Program-made: the position numbers and the translations under genes
The notes under the pieces: model-generated
The model's database searches: none
What the model was told of the DNA's origin: nothing
The model's input: the letters and a program-made list of their open reading frames with translations, nothing else
Part shown: positions 1 through 8,339 of the stretch, in pieces
Numbering within the stretch: the first letter of the stretch is position 1
Layout: each line of letters opens with the position of its first letter
From: Streptomyces hawaiiensis
GTDB lineage: Bacteria > Actinomycetota > Actinomycetes > Streptomycetales > Streptomycetaceae
Direction of reading: 5' to 3'
Assembly (NCBI RefSeq): GCF_004803895.1
Contig: NZ_CP021978.1
Span: 3,224,001-3,288,000, forward strand
DNA: 64,000 nucleotides

Positions 1-11
1 CAGCCCGCTGA

Positions 12-293
12 CGCCCCGATCTTGTCCCGGGCCGGTTCCGCCTCCCTCGCCGGCCGTTCCGGTTCGGCCTCGCTCAGGCCGAAGCGACCGAGACGACGGC
101 GACGGCCGAGGCGACGGCGACGGCGACCGCCGAGACGACGGCCGTCACCCGCACCGCCCAGATGTGCGTCGGCATCCACAAGGCCGGCCTGGAGCTGATC
201 CTGGCCCATGAGGGCGACGAGCGGGAGGCGTACGTCCAGGAGCTGAAGGGCGCCCTCCTGCGCTACCTGGAACCGCTCACGGGGGCTTCGTGA
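12..293 (+). pseudogene. 3' fragment of a probable TetR-type regulator
   Basis: The frame ending at TGA 291-293 gives a C-terminus resembling the ligand-binding end of TetR-family repressors (HKAGLELILAHEGDEREAY, then LKGALLRYLEP). The same frame has a TGA at 9-11, and no ATG, GTG or TTG occurs before ATG 162. An intact gene entering from the left is therefore impossible in this frame, unless a frameshift lies in the GACGGC-rich tract at about 86-147. That tract encodes only Ala/Thr/Glu in this frame. The fragment sits directly upstream of copZ. It may be a truncated or frameshifted regulator, or a short protein starting at 162. The family assignment is weak. Confidence 0.35.
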
Positions 294-298
294 ACTGA

Positions 299-313
299 TA
301 CCCCCTAGGGGTA
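299..313 (+). promoter_or_regulatory. CsoR-type copper operator upstream of copZ
   Basis: TACCCCCTAGGGGTA contains a perfect CCCCTAGGGG palindrome at 302-311 flanked by TA and TA. This matches the GC-palindrome style of operators bound by actinobacterial Cu(I)-sensing CsoR repressors. It begins 6 bp after the upstream stop codon and lies 65 bp before the copZ ATG, where it would overlap the promoter. The inference is that copZ-copA is derepressed by copper. Confidence 0.7.
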
Positions 314-377
314 CAGTTGGATGTGCGGGCCCCCAGCGGACCCCACAGCCCCACACGCCTCGACGAGGAGTAACGAC

Positions 378-617
378 ATGACCGCCCAGACCGACACCAC
401 GGGCCCCGTCACCACCGTCTTCAAGGTGAGCGGCATGAGCTGCGGACACTGCGAGGGCGCGGTCTCCGGCGAGCTCTCCCAGATCTCCGGCGTGAGCTCG
501 GTGACGGCAGTCGCCAAGACCGGCGAGGTCACCGTCGTCTCCGCGGCCCCGCTCGACGACGAGGCCGTGCGCGCCGCCGTGGACGAGGCCGGTTTCGAAC
601 TGGCCGGCCGGGCCTGA
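378..617 (+). CDS. copZ: copper chaperone, heavy-metal-associated (HMA) domain protein
   Basis: A 79-residue single-domain ferredoxin-like HMA protein that would carry Cu(I) in the cytosol and hand it to the efflux ATPase encoded next. The metal site is GMSCGHC near residue 20, with both cysteines present; the rest follows the HMA pattern (AVSGELSQISGV, then a strand with GEVTV). ATG 378 is chosen because GAGGAG lies 6-8 nt upstream; an earlier in-frame ATG at 321 has no Shine-Dalgarno. The gene is preceded by the CsoR-like operator and followed by copA after 141 bp that hold a 13-bp hairpin, so CopZ can be made in excess over CopA. Confidence 0.93.
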   Translation: MTAQTDTTGPVTTVFKVSGMSCGHCEGAVSGELSQISGVSSVTAVAKTGEVTVVSAAPLDDEAVRAAVDEAGFELAGRA

Positions 618-679
618 GCCACCCGAGTTCGGCAGCCGGACAGGTCTGAGACGCGCCGGTCCTGGCACTCGTACCGTGT

Positions 680-719
680 ACGGGCCGTACGGCCGCCGCC
701 CCCGGCCCGTACGGCCCGT
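680..719 (+). promoter_or_regulatory. intercistronic 13-bp hairpin between copZ and copA
   Basis: ACGGGCCGTACGG (680-692) is exactly complementary to CCGTACGGCCCGT (707-719) with a 14-nt loop. No T-tract follows, so it is more likely an mRNA-stabilising or attenuating structure than a full terminator. Confidence 0.55.
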
Positions 720-758
720 TCCGCTTCCCGGGCGCCCCGCATCTCCTGGAGTGAGGAC

Positions 759-2999
759 ATGACCAGCACCACCGCACAGGCACCGGCCGAACGCGAGCCG
801 GCCCTCGCCGAGGTCGAGCTGCTCATCGGCGGGATGACCTGCGCCGCCTGCGCGGCCCGCGTCGAGAAGAAGCTCAACCGCATGGACGGCGTCACGGCCA
901 CGGTGAACTACGCGACGGAGAAGGCCCGGGTCGCCTACCCCCGGGGCACCGAGGTCGCCGATCTGATCGCCACCGTGGTGAAGACCGGGTACACCGCCGA
1001 GGAGCCCGCGCCGCCGCGGGAGGAGGCCCCCGCCGCCGAGGACGAGGATCCCGAGCTGTCGGCTCTGCGTCGGCGCCTGACCGTCTCCGCCGTCCTCGCC
1101 GTACCCGTGATCCTTCTGGCGATGGTCCCGGCCCTGCAGTTCGACAACTGGCAGTGGCTCTCGCTCACCCTCGCCGCACCGGTCGTGGTCTGGGGCGGGC
1201 TGCCCTTCCACCGGGCGGCCTGGACGAACGCCCGGCACGGCGCCGCCACCATGGACACACTGGTCTCCCTCGGCACCCTGGCCGCGTTCGGCTGGTCCCT
1301 GTGGGCGCTGTTCCTCGGCGACGCGGGCATGCCGGGCATGCGGCACCCCTTCGAGCTCACGGTCTCGCGCGGGGACGGCGCCTCCTCGATCTACCTGGAG
1401 GTCGCCTCCGGGGTCACCGCCTTCATCCTGCTGGGCCGCTACCTGGAGGCCCGTTCCAAGCGCCGCGCGGGCGCCGCGCTCAGGGCGCTGATGGAACTGG
1501 GCGCCAAGGACGTGGCCGTGCTGCGGGACGGGCGCGAGGTGCGGATCCCGGCGCAGCGCCTGGCCGTCGGCGACCGGTTCGTCGTACGGCCCGGCGAGAA
1601 GATCGCCACCGACGGCACGGTCGTCGAGGGGGCCTCCGCCGTGGACGCCTCGATGCTGACCGGCGAGTCCGTGCCGGTGGACGTGGCGCCCGGGGACCCG
1701 GTCACCGGGGCGACGGTCAACGCGGGCGGCCGGCTCGTGGTCGAGGTCACCCGGGTCGGCGCCGACACCCGGCTCGCGCGGATGGCCAAGCTGGTGGAGG
1801 ACGCGCAGAACGGCAAGGCCGAGGTGCAGCGGCTCGCCGACCGCATCTCCGGGATCTTCGTGCCGGTGGTGCTGCTGATCGCCGTCGCCACGGCCGGGGC
1901 GTGGCTCGGGCTGACCGGCGACGGCGTGGCCGCGTTCACCGCGGCCGTCGCGGTCCTGATCATCGCCTGCCCGTGCGCGCTGGGCCTGGCCACGCCGACC
2001 GCGCTGATGGTCGGCACGGGCCGCGGCGCCCAGCTCGGCATCCTCATCAGGGGCCCGGAGGTCCTGGAGTCCACGCGCCGGGTCGACACGGTCGTCCTGG
2101 ACAAGACCGGCACCGTCACCACCGGCCGGATGACCCTCCAAGAGGTCCACGTCGCCGAGGGCGGCGACGAGAAGGAGGTCCTGCGGCTCGCGGGCGCCGT
2201 CGAGCACGCCTCCGAGCATCCCGTAGCCCGTGCGATCGCGCTGGGCGCCGAGGAGAGGGCCGGACGGCTCCCGGAGGTCGAAGCGTTCGAGAACGTCCCC
2301 GGGCGGGGCGTACGCGGGCGGGTGGAGGGCCGTGACGTCGCCGTGGGGCGGCTCTTCGACGACGTACCGCCCGAGTTGGCCCGCGCGCGGGACGAGGCCG
2401 AGCGGGCCGGGCGTACGGCCGTCGTGGCCGGCTGGGACGGGACGGCGCAGGCCGTTCTGGCCGTGGCGGACACGGTCAAGGAGACCAGCGCCGAGGCCGT
2501 ACGCGCACTGCGCGCCCTGGGGCTGACGCCGGTGCTGCTGACCGGGGACAACCGCGCGGTGGCCGAGACGGTGGCCGCGGCCGTGGGGATCGAACAGGTG
2601 GTGGCGGAGGTCCTGCCCGAGGACAAGGTCGACGTGGTGCGGCGACTGCAGGCCGAGGGGCGGGTCGTCGCCATGGTGGGCGACGGTGTCAACGACGCGG
2701 CCGCGCTCGCCGCCGCCGATCTGGGACTCGCCATGGGCACCGGCACGGACGCGGCGATCGAGGCGGGCGATCTGACACTGGTCCGCGGCGATCTGCGGGT
2801 GGCCGCGGACGCGATCCGGCTGTCCCGCCGGACACTGGCCACGATCAAGGGCAACCTCGCGTGGGCCTTCGGCTACAACGTGGCCGCGCTGCCGCTGGCC
2901 GCCGCGGGTCTGCTGAACCCGATGATCGCGGGGGCCGCGATGGCCTTCTCGTCGGTCTTCGTCGTCACGAACAGCCTGCGACTGCGGACATTCCGGTGA
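759..2999 (+). CDS. copA: Cu(+)-translocating P1B-type ATPase
   Basis: A 746-residue P1B-1 ATPase that exports Cu(I) across the plasma membrane. One N-terminal HMA domain carries GMTCAAC at residues 25-31. The transmembrane region has the CPC metal site at C404-P405-C406 ([13 protein letters not shown]). The phosphorylated aspartate is D448 in DKTGTVTTG, the HP motif lies in [12 protein letters not shown], and the hinge motifs are TGDN (595) and GDGVND (641). Length and domain order are those of bacterial CopA with a single HMA domain. ATG 759 has GGAGTGAGG just upstream. It forms a copper-resistance operon with copZ. Confidence 0.96.
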   Translation: MTSTTAQAPAEREPALAEVELLIGGMTCAACAARVEKKLNRMDGVTATVNYATEKARVAYPRGTEVADLIATVVKTGYTAEEPAPPREEAPAAEDEDPELSALRRRLTVSAVLAVPVILLAMVPALQFDNWQWLSLTLAAPVVVWGGLPFHRAAWTNARHGAATMDTLVSLGTLAAFGWSLWALFLGDAGMPGMRHPFELTVSRGDGASSIYLEVASGVTAFILLGRYLEARSKRRAGAALRALMELGAKDVAVLRDGREVRIPAQRLAVGDRFVVRPGEKIATDGTVVEGASAVDASMLTGESVPVDVAPGDPVTGATVNAGGRLVVEVTRVGADTRLARMAKLVEDAQNGKAEVQRLADRISGIFVPVVLLIAVATAGAWLGLTGDGVAAFTAAVAVLIIACPCALGLATPTALMVGTGRGAQLGILIRGPEVLESTRRVDTVVLDKTGTVTTGRMTLQEVHVAEGGDEKEVLRLAGAVEHASEHPVARAIALGAEERAGRLPEVEAFENVPGRGVRGRVEGRDVAVGRLFDDVPPELARARDEAERAGRTAVVAGWDGTAQAVLAVADTVKETSAEAVRALRALGLTPVLLTGDNRAVAETVAAAVGIEQVVAEVLPEDKVDVVRRLQAEGRVVAMVGDGVNDAAALAAADLGLAMGTGTDAAIEAGDLTLVRGDLRVAADAIRLSRRTLATIKGNLAWAFGYNVAALPLAAAGLLNPMIAGAAMAFSSVFVVTNSLRLRTFR

Positions 3000-3171
3000 A
3001 GTCCCCCGAATTCCCCCTAAGTTCACGGCGAACGCGATTTGAGCCCCTCTGGAGTCCCGGGCCCGGCTCACATAAGCTCTTCACAAGGCGCGCGCATCAT
3101 CCTTACGCTTGGGCCTCGAACGGCATTTCTGGGCTCTTGCGCACCTAACGGACATACGCAAGAGACGCAGA

Positions 3172-3185
3172 TCACAGTGATGTGA
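3172..3185 (+). promoter_or_regulatory. TCACA-N4-TGTGA inverted repeat
   Basis: TCACA (3172-3176) and TGTGA (3181-3185) form a perfect 5-bp inverted repeat spaced by GTGA, about 50 bp before the first G-rich hairpin of the candidate RNA. The shape resembles a Crp-type half-site pair but with a shorter spacer than the usual six bases, so the binding factor is unknown. Confidence 0.3.
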
Positions 3186-3472
3186 ACGTAACCATCGAAG
3201 GGGTTCGAAGGTCTAAGTTGACGATGTCGGGGAGCGTCTTGGGGGGCGCCACCTGGCATCTGGAGATGTCTTGGGGGACTTCTCCAGAGATGCGTTGCCG
3301 GGGCACGTACACCGGGAAGCTTTGAGCGGCCCTCCCGGGCGTGCGCTGTCCCGGCAGATCGCACACCACAGCAGTACGACGAGTTTTGCTCGTTCTGCTC
3401 AACAGCGTTTCAGGCGCTGTCCTCACAGACGCCCGGCCGGATCCCGTGGGGGGAATCCGTACCGGGACTGGG

Positions 3473-3530
3473 AAGGCGCCCTGGTTCGTCGGCCCGTGGG
3501 GGGACCGGCGCCGGGGCGCCTTCTTTTTTG
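3473..3530 (+). terminator. strong intrinsic terminator, + strand
   Basis: AAGGCGCCC (3473-3481) pairs perfectly with GGGCGCCTT (3514-3522) and is followed by CTTTTTTG. A run of six T's after a stable stem is uncommon in this GC-rich genome and marks a defined + strand 3' end. Confidence 0.8.
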
Positions 3531-3655
3531 TCGCCGCGCCTCACCCTTACTCGTCCACGCTCTCCGCCTTCACCCGTCGACGCTCTCCGTCTCACCCGTC
3601 GACACTTTCCGCCTTCACCTCCTGCACTCTCCGTCCCCGCGCCCGCCCACGCGAA

Positions 3656-3697
3656 AGCCCCCGCACCCGCCGGAACAACCGGGCGGATACGGGGGCT
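3656..3697 (-). terminator. terminator downstream of citA
   Basis: AGCCCCC (3656-3662) and GGGGGCT (3691-3697) bound a longer imperfect stem that also includes CCGCCCG/CGGGCGG. On the minus strand the stem ends 18 nt past the citA stop and is followed by TTTCGC. Confidence 0.6.
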
Positions 3698-3714
3698 CGA
3701 AGCCGTAGGGCGCC

Positions 3715-5004
3715 TCAGCGCTCCTCGACGGGGACGAAGTCGCGCTCGACCACGCCCGTGTAGATCTGACGCGGGCGGCCGATGCGGGAGCCCGGCTCCT
3801 TGATCATCTCGTGCCACTGGGCGATCCAGCCCGGCAGGCGGCCGAGGGCGAACAGGACCGTGAACATCTCGGTCGGGAAGCCCATGGCCCGGTAGATCAG
3901 GCCCGTGTAGAAGTCCACGTTCGGGTAGAGGCTGCGCGAGACGAAGTAGTCGTCGGAGAGCGCGTGCTCCTCCAGCTTGAGCGCGATGTCCAGCAGCTCG
4001 TCGGACTTGCCGAGCGCGGACAGCACGTCGTGCGCGGCGGCCTTGATGATCTTGGCGCGCGGGTCGAAGTTCTTGTAGACCCGGTGGCCGAAGCCCATCA
4101 GGCGGACGCCGTCCTCCTTGTTCTTCACCTTGCGGATGAAGGAGTCGACGTCACCGCCGGAGTCGCGGATGCCCTCCAGCATCTCCAGCACGGACTGGTT
4201 GGCGCCGCCGTGCAGCGGGCCCCACAGGGCGTTGATGCCGGCGGAGATCGAGGCGAACATGTTCGCCTGCGAGGAACCCACCAGGCGGACCGTGGAGGTC
4301 GAACAGTTCTGCTCGTGGTCCGCGTGCAGGATCAGCAGCTTGTCGAGCGCCGAGACCACGGTCGGGTCCAGGTCGTACTCCTGCGCGGGGACCGAGAAGG
4401 TCATGCGGAGGAAGTTCTCGACGTAACCGAGGTCGTTGCGCGGGTAGACGAACGGGTGACCGATCGACTTCTTGTACGCGTACGCGGCGATCGTCGGGAG
4501 CTTGGCGAGCAGACGGATCGTCGAGAGGTTGCGCTGGCGCTCGTCGAACGGGTTGTGGCTGTCCTGGTAGAACGTGGACAGCGCCGAGACGACCGAGGAC
4601 AGCATGGCCATCGGGTGGGCGTCGCGCGGGAAGCCCTTGTAGAAGTTCTTGACGTCCTCGTGCAGCAGGGTGTGCTGCGTGATGTCGTTCTTGAACACCG
4701 AGAGCTCGTCGACGGTCGGCAGCTCGCCGTTGATCAGCAGGTAGGCGACCTCCAGGAAGGTGGAGCGCTCGGCCAGCTGCTCGATCGGATAGCCGCGGTA
4801 CCGCAGGATGCCCGCTTCGCCGTCCAGGTAGGTGACGGCGGATTTGTACGCGGCGGTGTTGCCGTAACCGCTGTCCAGCGTCACCAGACCGGTCTGGGCG
4901 CGGAGCTTTCCGATGTCGAAGCCCTTGTCACCGACGGTGCTATCGATCACCGTGTAGGTGTACTCGCCGTCGCCGTACCGCAGTACTACAGAGTTGTCGC
5001 TCAC
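3715..5004 (-). CDS. citA: citrate synthase (type II)
   Basis: A 429-residue citrate synthase that condenses acetyl-CoA and oxaloacetate at entry to the TCA cycle. Active-site segments are present: HADHEQNCSTST, GPLHGGANQ, the catalytic-histidine loop MGFGHRVYK, and the late DFYTGLIYRAMGFP region. GTG 5004 (VSDNSVVLRYGDGEY) is preferred over GTG 5016 because GAGGGA lies about 5 nt upstream of it and it gives the usual Streptomyces CitA N-terminus. The gene is monocistronic and is followed by its own terminator. Downstream lies the structured RNA region. Confidence 0.95.
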   Translation of the reverse strand: MSDNSVVLRYGDGEYTYTVIDSTVGDKGFDIGKLRAQTGLVTLDSGYGNTAAYKSAVTYLDGEAGILRYRGYPIEQLAERSTFLEVAYLLINGELPTVDELSVFKNDITQHTLLHEDVKNFYKGFPRDAHPMAMLSSVVSALSTFYQDSHNPFDERQRNLSTIRLLAKLPTIAAYAYKKSIGHPFVYPRNDLGYVENFLRMTFSVPAQEYDLDPTVVSALDKLLILHADHEQNCSTSTVRLVGSSQANMFASISAGINALWGPLHGGANQSVLEMLEGIRDSGGDVDSFIRKVKNKEDGVRLMGFGHRVYKNFDPRAKIIKAAAHDVLSALGKSDELLDIALKLEEHALSDDYFVSRSLYPNVDFYTGLIYRAMGFPTEMFTVLFALGRLPGWIAQWHEMIKEPGSRIGRPRQIYTGVVERDFVPVEER

Positions 5005-5183
5005 GTCTTCCCTCACCGACGTTGTGCCTCATCTTCGAGGTTGCCCTGACTGTCTCTACCATCCCCCACTTGGCTCAGGAGAGTGCACTCGGGGTCGACC
5101 ATCGGGCCTATTGACGGCACTGAGTGCCGCCAACTTGCTCATCCTGCCCCCTGTGTTCGCCTTCCGGAAGTGTCTTGTGACCT

Positions 5184-7463
5184 TCACGACTCGTTTGATC
5201 GATCATTTTTCGTTGAACCGAGCCGGAAGTCGAGTGCCGTGCACCGCCGGCCCGCCGAAACCGTGCGCACCGCCTGGCCGATCGCCTTGCGCGAACCGAC
5301 CAGGACGACCAGCTGTTTGGCCCGGGTGACCGCCGTGTAGAGCAGGTTCCGCTGGAGCATCATCCAGGCGCTCGTGGTGACCGGGATGACGACCGCCGGG
5401 TACTCGCTGCCCTGGGAGCGGTGGATCGTCACGGCGTACGCGTGGGCCAGCTCGTCGAGCTCGTCGAACTCGTACGGCACCTCCTCGTCCTCGTCCGTGA
5501 GCACCGTCAGGCGCTGGTCGACCGGGTCGAGCGAGGTCACCACACCGACCGTGCCGTTGAAGACCCCGTTCTCGCCCTTGTCGTAATTGTTGCGAATCTG
5601 GGTGACCTTGTCGCCGACACGGAACACCCGTCCGCCGAATCTCTTCTCGGGCAGGTCGGGGCGGCCCGGGGTGACGGCCTGCTGGAGCAGGCCGTTGAGG
5701 GTGCCCGCACCGGCCGGGCCGCGGTGCATGGGCGCGAGGACCTGGACGTCCCGGCGCGGGTCCAGCCCGAACTTGGCCGGAATGCGGCGGGCGGCCACAT
5801 CGACGGTGAGCCTGCCGACGGCTTCGGTGTCGTCCTCGACGAAGAGGAAGAAGTCCTTCATGCCGTCCGTGACCGGGTGTTGGCCGGCGTTGATCCGGTG
5901 CGCGTTGGTCACCACACCCGACTGCTGGGCCTGCCGGAAGACCCGGGTGAGACGGACGGCGGGGATCGGGCCGCCGTCGGCCAGGAGGTCCCGCAGGATC
6001 TCGCCCGCGCCGACGCTGGGCAGCTGGTCCACGTCCCCCACGAACAGCAGATGTGCTCCCGGCGGGACCGCCTTGACCAGCTTGTTGGCCAGGAGCAGGT
6101 CCAGCATGGACGCCTCGTCGACCACCACCAGGTCGGCGTCCAGCGGGCGCTCCCGGTCGTAGGCCGCGTCGCCGCCGGGCTTGAGCTCCAGCAGGCGGTG
6201 GACGGTGGAGGCCTCGGCGCCGGTGAGCTCGGCCAGGCGCTTGGCGGCCCGGCCCGTGGGGGCGGCGAGCACGACCTTCGCCTTCCTGGCGCGGGCCAGC
6301 TCCACGATCGAGCGGACCGTGAAGGACTTGCCGCAGCCGGGCCCGCCGGTGAGGACGGCGACCTTCTCGGTCAGCGCCAGTTTGACGGCGGCCTCCTGCT
6401 CGGGCGCGAGCTCGGTGCCCGTACGGCCCTTCAGCCAGCTCAGCGCCTTGTCCCAGGCCACGGCCCGGAAGCCCGGCATGCGGTCCTCGCCGGTGCGCAG
6501 GAGGCGCAGCAGCTGGGCGGACAGGGAGAGTTCGGCGCGGTGGAAGGGGACGAGGTAGATCGCGGTGACGGGCTCCCCGCCGTCGGGGCCCGGCACCTTC
6601 TCCCGTACGACGCCGGGGTCCTCGCCGTCCTCGGGGGGTTCGGCCAGTTCGGCCAGGCATTCGATGACCAGGCCCGTGTCGACCTGGAGGAGCTTGACCG
6701 CGTCCTTGATCAGTTGCTCCTCCGGGAGGAAGCAGTGCCCCTGGTCGGTGGACTGGGACAGCGCGTACTGCAGGCCGGCCTTGACGCGCTCGGGGCTGTC
6801 GTGCGGGATGCCGACGGACTGGGCGATCTTGTCGGCGGTGAGGAAGCCGATGCCCCAGACGTCGGACGCGAGCCGGTACGGCTGGTTCTTCACGACCGAG
6901 ATGGAGGCGTCGCCGTACTTCTTGTAGATGCGCACGGCGATGGACGTGGAGACCTCGACCGTCTGGAGGAAGAGCATGACCTCCTTGATGGCCTTCTGCT
7001 CCTCCCAGGCGTCGGCGATCTTCTTGGTGCGCTTGGGGCCGAGCCCGGGGACCTCGACGAGCCGCTTGGGCTCCTCCTCGATGATCTTGAGGGTGTCCAT
7101 GCCGAAGTGCCGCGTGATGCGGTCGGCGAAGACCGGGCCGATGCCCTTGACCAGGCCGGAGCCGAGGTAGCGGCGGATGCCCTGGACGGTGGCCGGCAGG
7201 ACCGTCGTGTAGTTCTCGACGTGGAACTGCTTGCCGTACTGCGGGTGGGAGCTCCAGCGTCCCTCCATGCGCAGGGATTCGCCGGCCTGGGCTCCGAGCA
7301 GCGCGCCGACGACCGTGAGGAGGTCGCCGGCGCCTCTGCCGGTGTCGACCCGGGCGACCGTGTAGCCGTTTTCCTCGTTGGCGTACGTGATGCGTTCGAG
7401 TACGCCTTCCAGTGTGGCCAGTCGCCGCTCGCCCGCCTGGGCGGCCCCCGCCTGATCGGTCAT
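5184..7463 (-). CDS. RecD2-type SF1B DNA helicase
   Basis: A 759-residue ATP-dependent 5'-3' helicase of the RecD2/TraA-like class, likely acting in DNA repair in the cytoplasm. The N-terminus (residues 15-90) is an OB-like domain (LEGVLERITYANEENGYTVA). Next come helix-hairpin-helix motifs (GIRRYLGSGLVKGIGP, VPGLGPKRTKKI), Walker A GGPGCGKS near residue 370, Walker B VVDEASMLD, QLPSVGAGEI, and the C-terminal UvrD-like motif VTIHRSQGSEYPAVV. It is not the RecBCD subunit, since no recB or recC is nearby. Start ATG 7463; upstream of citA in the same direction with 179 bp between. Confidence 0.9.
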   Translation of the reverse strand: MTDQAGAAQAGERRLATLEGVLERITYANEENGYTVARVDTGRGAGDLLTVVGALLGAQAGESLRMEGRWSSHPQYGKQFHVENYTTVLPATVQGIRRYLGSGLVKGIGPVFADRITRHFGMDTLKIIEEEPKRLVEVPGLGPKRTKKIADAWEEQKAIKEVMLFLQTVEVSTSIAVRIYKKYGDASISVVKNQPYRLASDVWGIGFLTADKIAQSVGIPHDSPERVKAGLQYALSQSTDQGHCFLPEEQLIKDAVKLLQVDTGLVIECLAELAEPPEDGEDPGVVREKVPGPDGGEPVTAIYLVPFHRAELSLSAQLLRLLRTGEDRMPGFRAVAWDKALSWLKGRTGTELAPEQEAAVKLALTEKVAVLTGGPGCGKSFTVRSIVELARARKAKVVLAAPTGRAAKRLAELTGAEASTVHRLLELKPGGDAAYDRERPLDADLVVVDEASMLDLLLANKLVKAVPPGAHLLFVGDVDQLPSVGAGEILRDLLADGGPIPAVRLTRVFRQAQQSGVVTNAHRINAGQHPVTDGMKDFFLFVEDDTEAVGRLTVDVAARRIPAKFGLDPRRDVQVLAPMHRGPAGAGTLNGLLQQAVTPGRPDLPEKRFGGRVFRVGDKVTQIRNNYDKGENGVFNGTVGVVTSLDPVDQRLTVLTDEDEEVPYEFDELDELAHAYAVTIHRSQGSEYPAVVIPVTTSAWMMLQRNLLYTAVTRAKQLVVLVGSRKAIGQAVRTVSAGRRCTALDFRLGSTKNDRSNES

Positions 7464-7563
7464 GATCCGACGGTACCGCCCGGGTACGACAGTGCGGCGG
7501 GGGCGGACCGTCGGCGGCCCCTCCCGAAAAGCGACCGATCAGTATGCGGGCAGGGATTCACCT

Positions 7564-7579
7564 TTCACGGTGAATTCAC
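7564..7579. promoter_or_regulatory. overlapping palindromes in the recD2/small-membrane-protein intergenic region
   Basis: TTCACGGTGAA (7564-7574) and the perfect palindrome GTGAATTCAC (7570-7579) overlap. A related half-site, CGTGAAAGAATTC, lies at about 7639-7651. They sit in the AT-richer 235-bp divergent region and probably form an operator for the rightward gene. The binding protein is unknown. Confidence 0.35.
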
Positions 7580-7698
7580 AAGCAAGCCCGAAGCTTTACA
7601 GTTCAAGCATACCGGCCGCCCCTTTTGTGATCCTTTCCCGTGAAAGAATTCAGGGGTTCATGAAAAGGGGGGCGGACTTGATTCCGGAGCGACCCGTG

Positions 7699-7941
7699 AT
7701 GCCGATGCGTCCCCCAGGCCCGAGCGCCCCTCGGCGCGCGCACACGGCGGGCACGCTCCTCGTGGGCCTGTGCGCCGTCAGCACGTTGACGCTGCTCGTG
7801 ATGGCTCCAGCGATTTCCGGGGACCATGCGGTCGTGGCCCCCGGGCCTTCCGCGCCGCACGGGAACACCCCCGGCTCTCCCCCGCTGAACCGGGCCCCCA
7901 TGCCGGAATTCCGCCCTCTGCCAAGCCCGGGACCGGGTTGA
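7699..7941 (+). CDS. small single-span membrane protein of unknown function
   Basis: An 80-residue protein with a basic Pro/Arg-rich N-terminus, one hydrophobic helix (about residues 18-36, LLVGLCAVSTLTLLVMAPA) and a Pro/Gly-rich tail probably outside the membrane. ATG 7699 (or GTG 7696) is preferred because GGAG lies 6-9 nt upstream; a longer version from ATG 7660 is possible. It is followed after 51 bp by another small membrane protein gene, suggesting a two-gene unit. No family recognised. Confidence 0.5.
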   Translation: MPMRPPGPSAPRRAHTAGTLLVGLCAVSTLTLLVMAPAISGDHAVVAPGPSAPHGNTPGSPPLNRAPMPEFRPLPSPGPG

Positions 7942-7992
7942 TTCCGCCCCGCCCCCTCTCCATTTCCCGGCCCCGATTGACGACGAGGAACG

Positions 7993-8163
7993 ATGTCACC
8001 CCAGGCCCAGAGCGTCGCCCTGTGGATCATGTCCCTGGCCATCAACATCACGGCGGCGTGCGCGGGGATCGTCTGGGGCTGGGAGGCCTTCGCGCAGTTC
8101 CTGCTGCCGGCGTTCGGGTCGGTGGTGGGGGCGTCGATGGTGAGCTACAGCCTGCGGCGATGA
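7993..8163 (+). CDS. 56-residue two-helix membrane protein of unknown function
   Basis: A short reading frame starting MSPQAQSVALWIMSLAIN and ending VVGASMVSYSLRR. It has two hydrophobic segments, residues 8-28 and 34-52, separated by WGWEAF, so it is probably a helical hairpin in the membrane. The start is supported by GAGGAA 5-10 nt upstream. It lies 51 bp after the preceding small membrane protein gene in the same direction. No homologous family recognised. Confidence 0.6.
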   Translation: MSPQAQSVALWIMSLAINITAACAGIVWGWEAFAQFLLPAFGSVVGASMVSYSLRR

Positions 8164-8339
8164 GGGCGCCGGCAGCAGCCCTGCGGGTGTTCGGCATCGA
8201 GATCACCACGGAATGCCCGGAGTTCGTCGGCTTCGGGGGGTCGTCGCGCGCATCGCGGCTACTGTCCCGGCCACCGTGCGTCGAGTGTGGACGAAAGTCG
8301 ATTGCCGCTCCGCGCTGTCCGTGGGTAGCGTCCCCCGGC

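Larger units (their letters stand above)
3134..3530 (+). ncRNA. candidate structured small RNA ending at a U-tract terminator
   Basis: The 715-bp gap between copA and citA has no credible protein gene but a series of strong + strand hairpins. They are CTCTTGCG/CGCAAGAG (3134-3141/3157-3164), TCTGGAGA/TCTCCAGA (3259-3266/3281-3288), a two-part stem AGCAG..ACGAG/CTCGT.CTGCT (3370-3399), ACAGCG/CGCTGT (3402-3407/3415-3420), and a terminator stem followed by six T's. No + strand gene starts for more than 4 kb downstream, so this is not a leader. It could be an independent RNA or a processed copA 3' UTR. The 5' end is a guess. I have an unverified memory of a small RNA reported beside citA in S. 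coelicolor. Confidence 0.5.

Noticed and set aside
1154..2335. 393-residue frame inside copA
   Set aside because: Out-of-frame shadow of the copper ATPase, extreme Arg/Gly content.
3236..3504. 6C-type RNA on the minus strand
   Set aside because: The C-runs on that strand are suggestive, but the only U-tract terminator is on the + strand and the minus-strand stems lack a T-tract.
3271..3763. Protein-coding frames in the copA-citA gap
   Set aside because: They lack Shine-Dalgarno sequences, are Arg/Pro-rich and overlap the hairpins and terminator of the candidate RNA.
5421..7643. 740-residue + strand frame opposite the RecD2 gene
   Set aside because: It is the antisense shadow of a well-supported helicase gene with all motifs on the minus strand.
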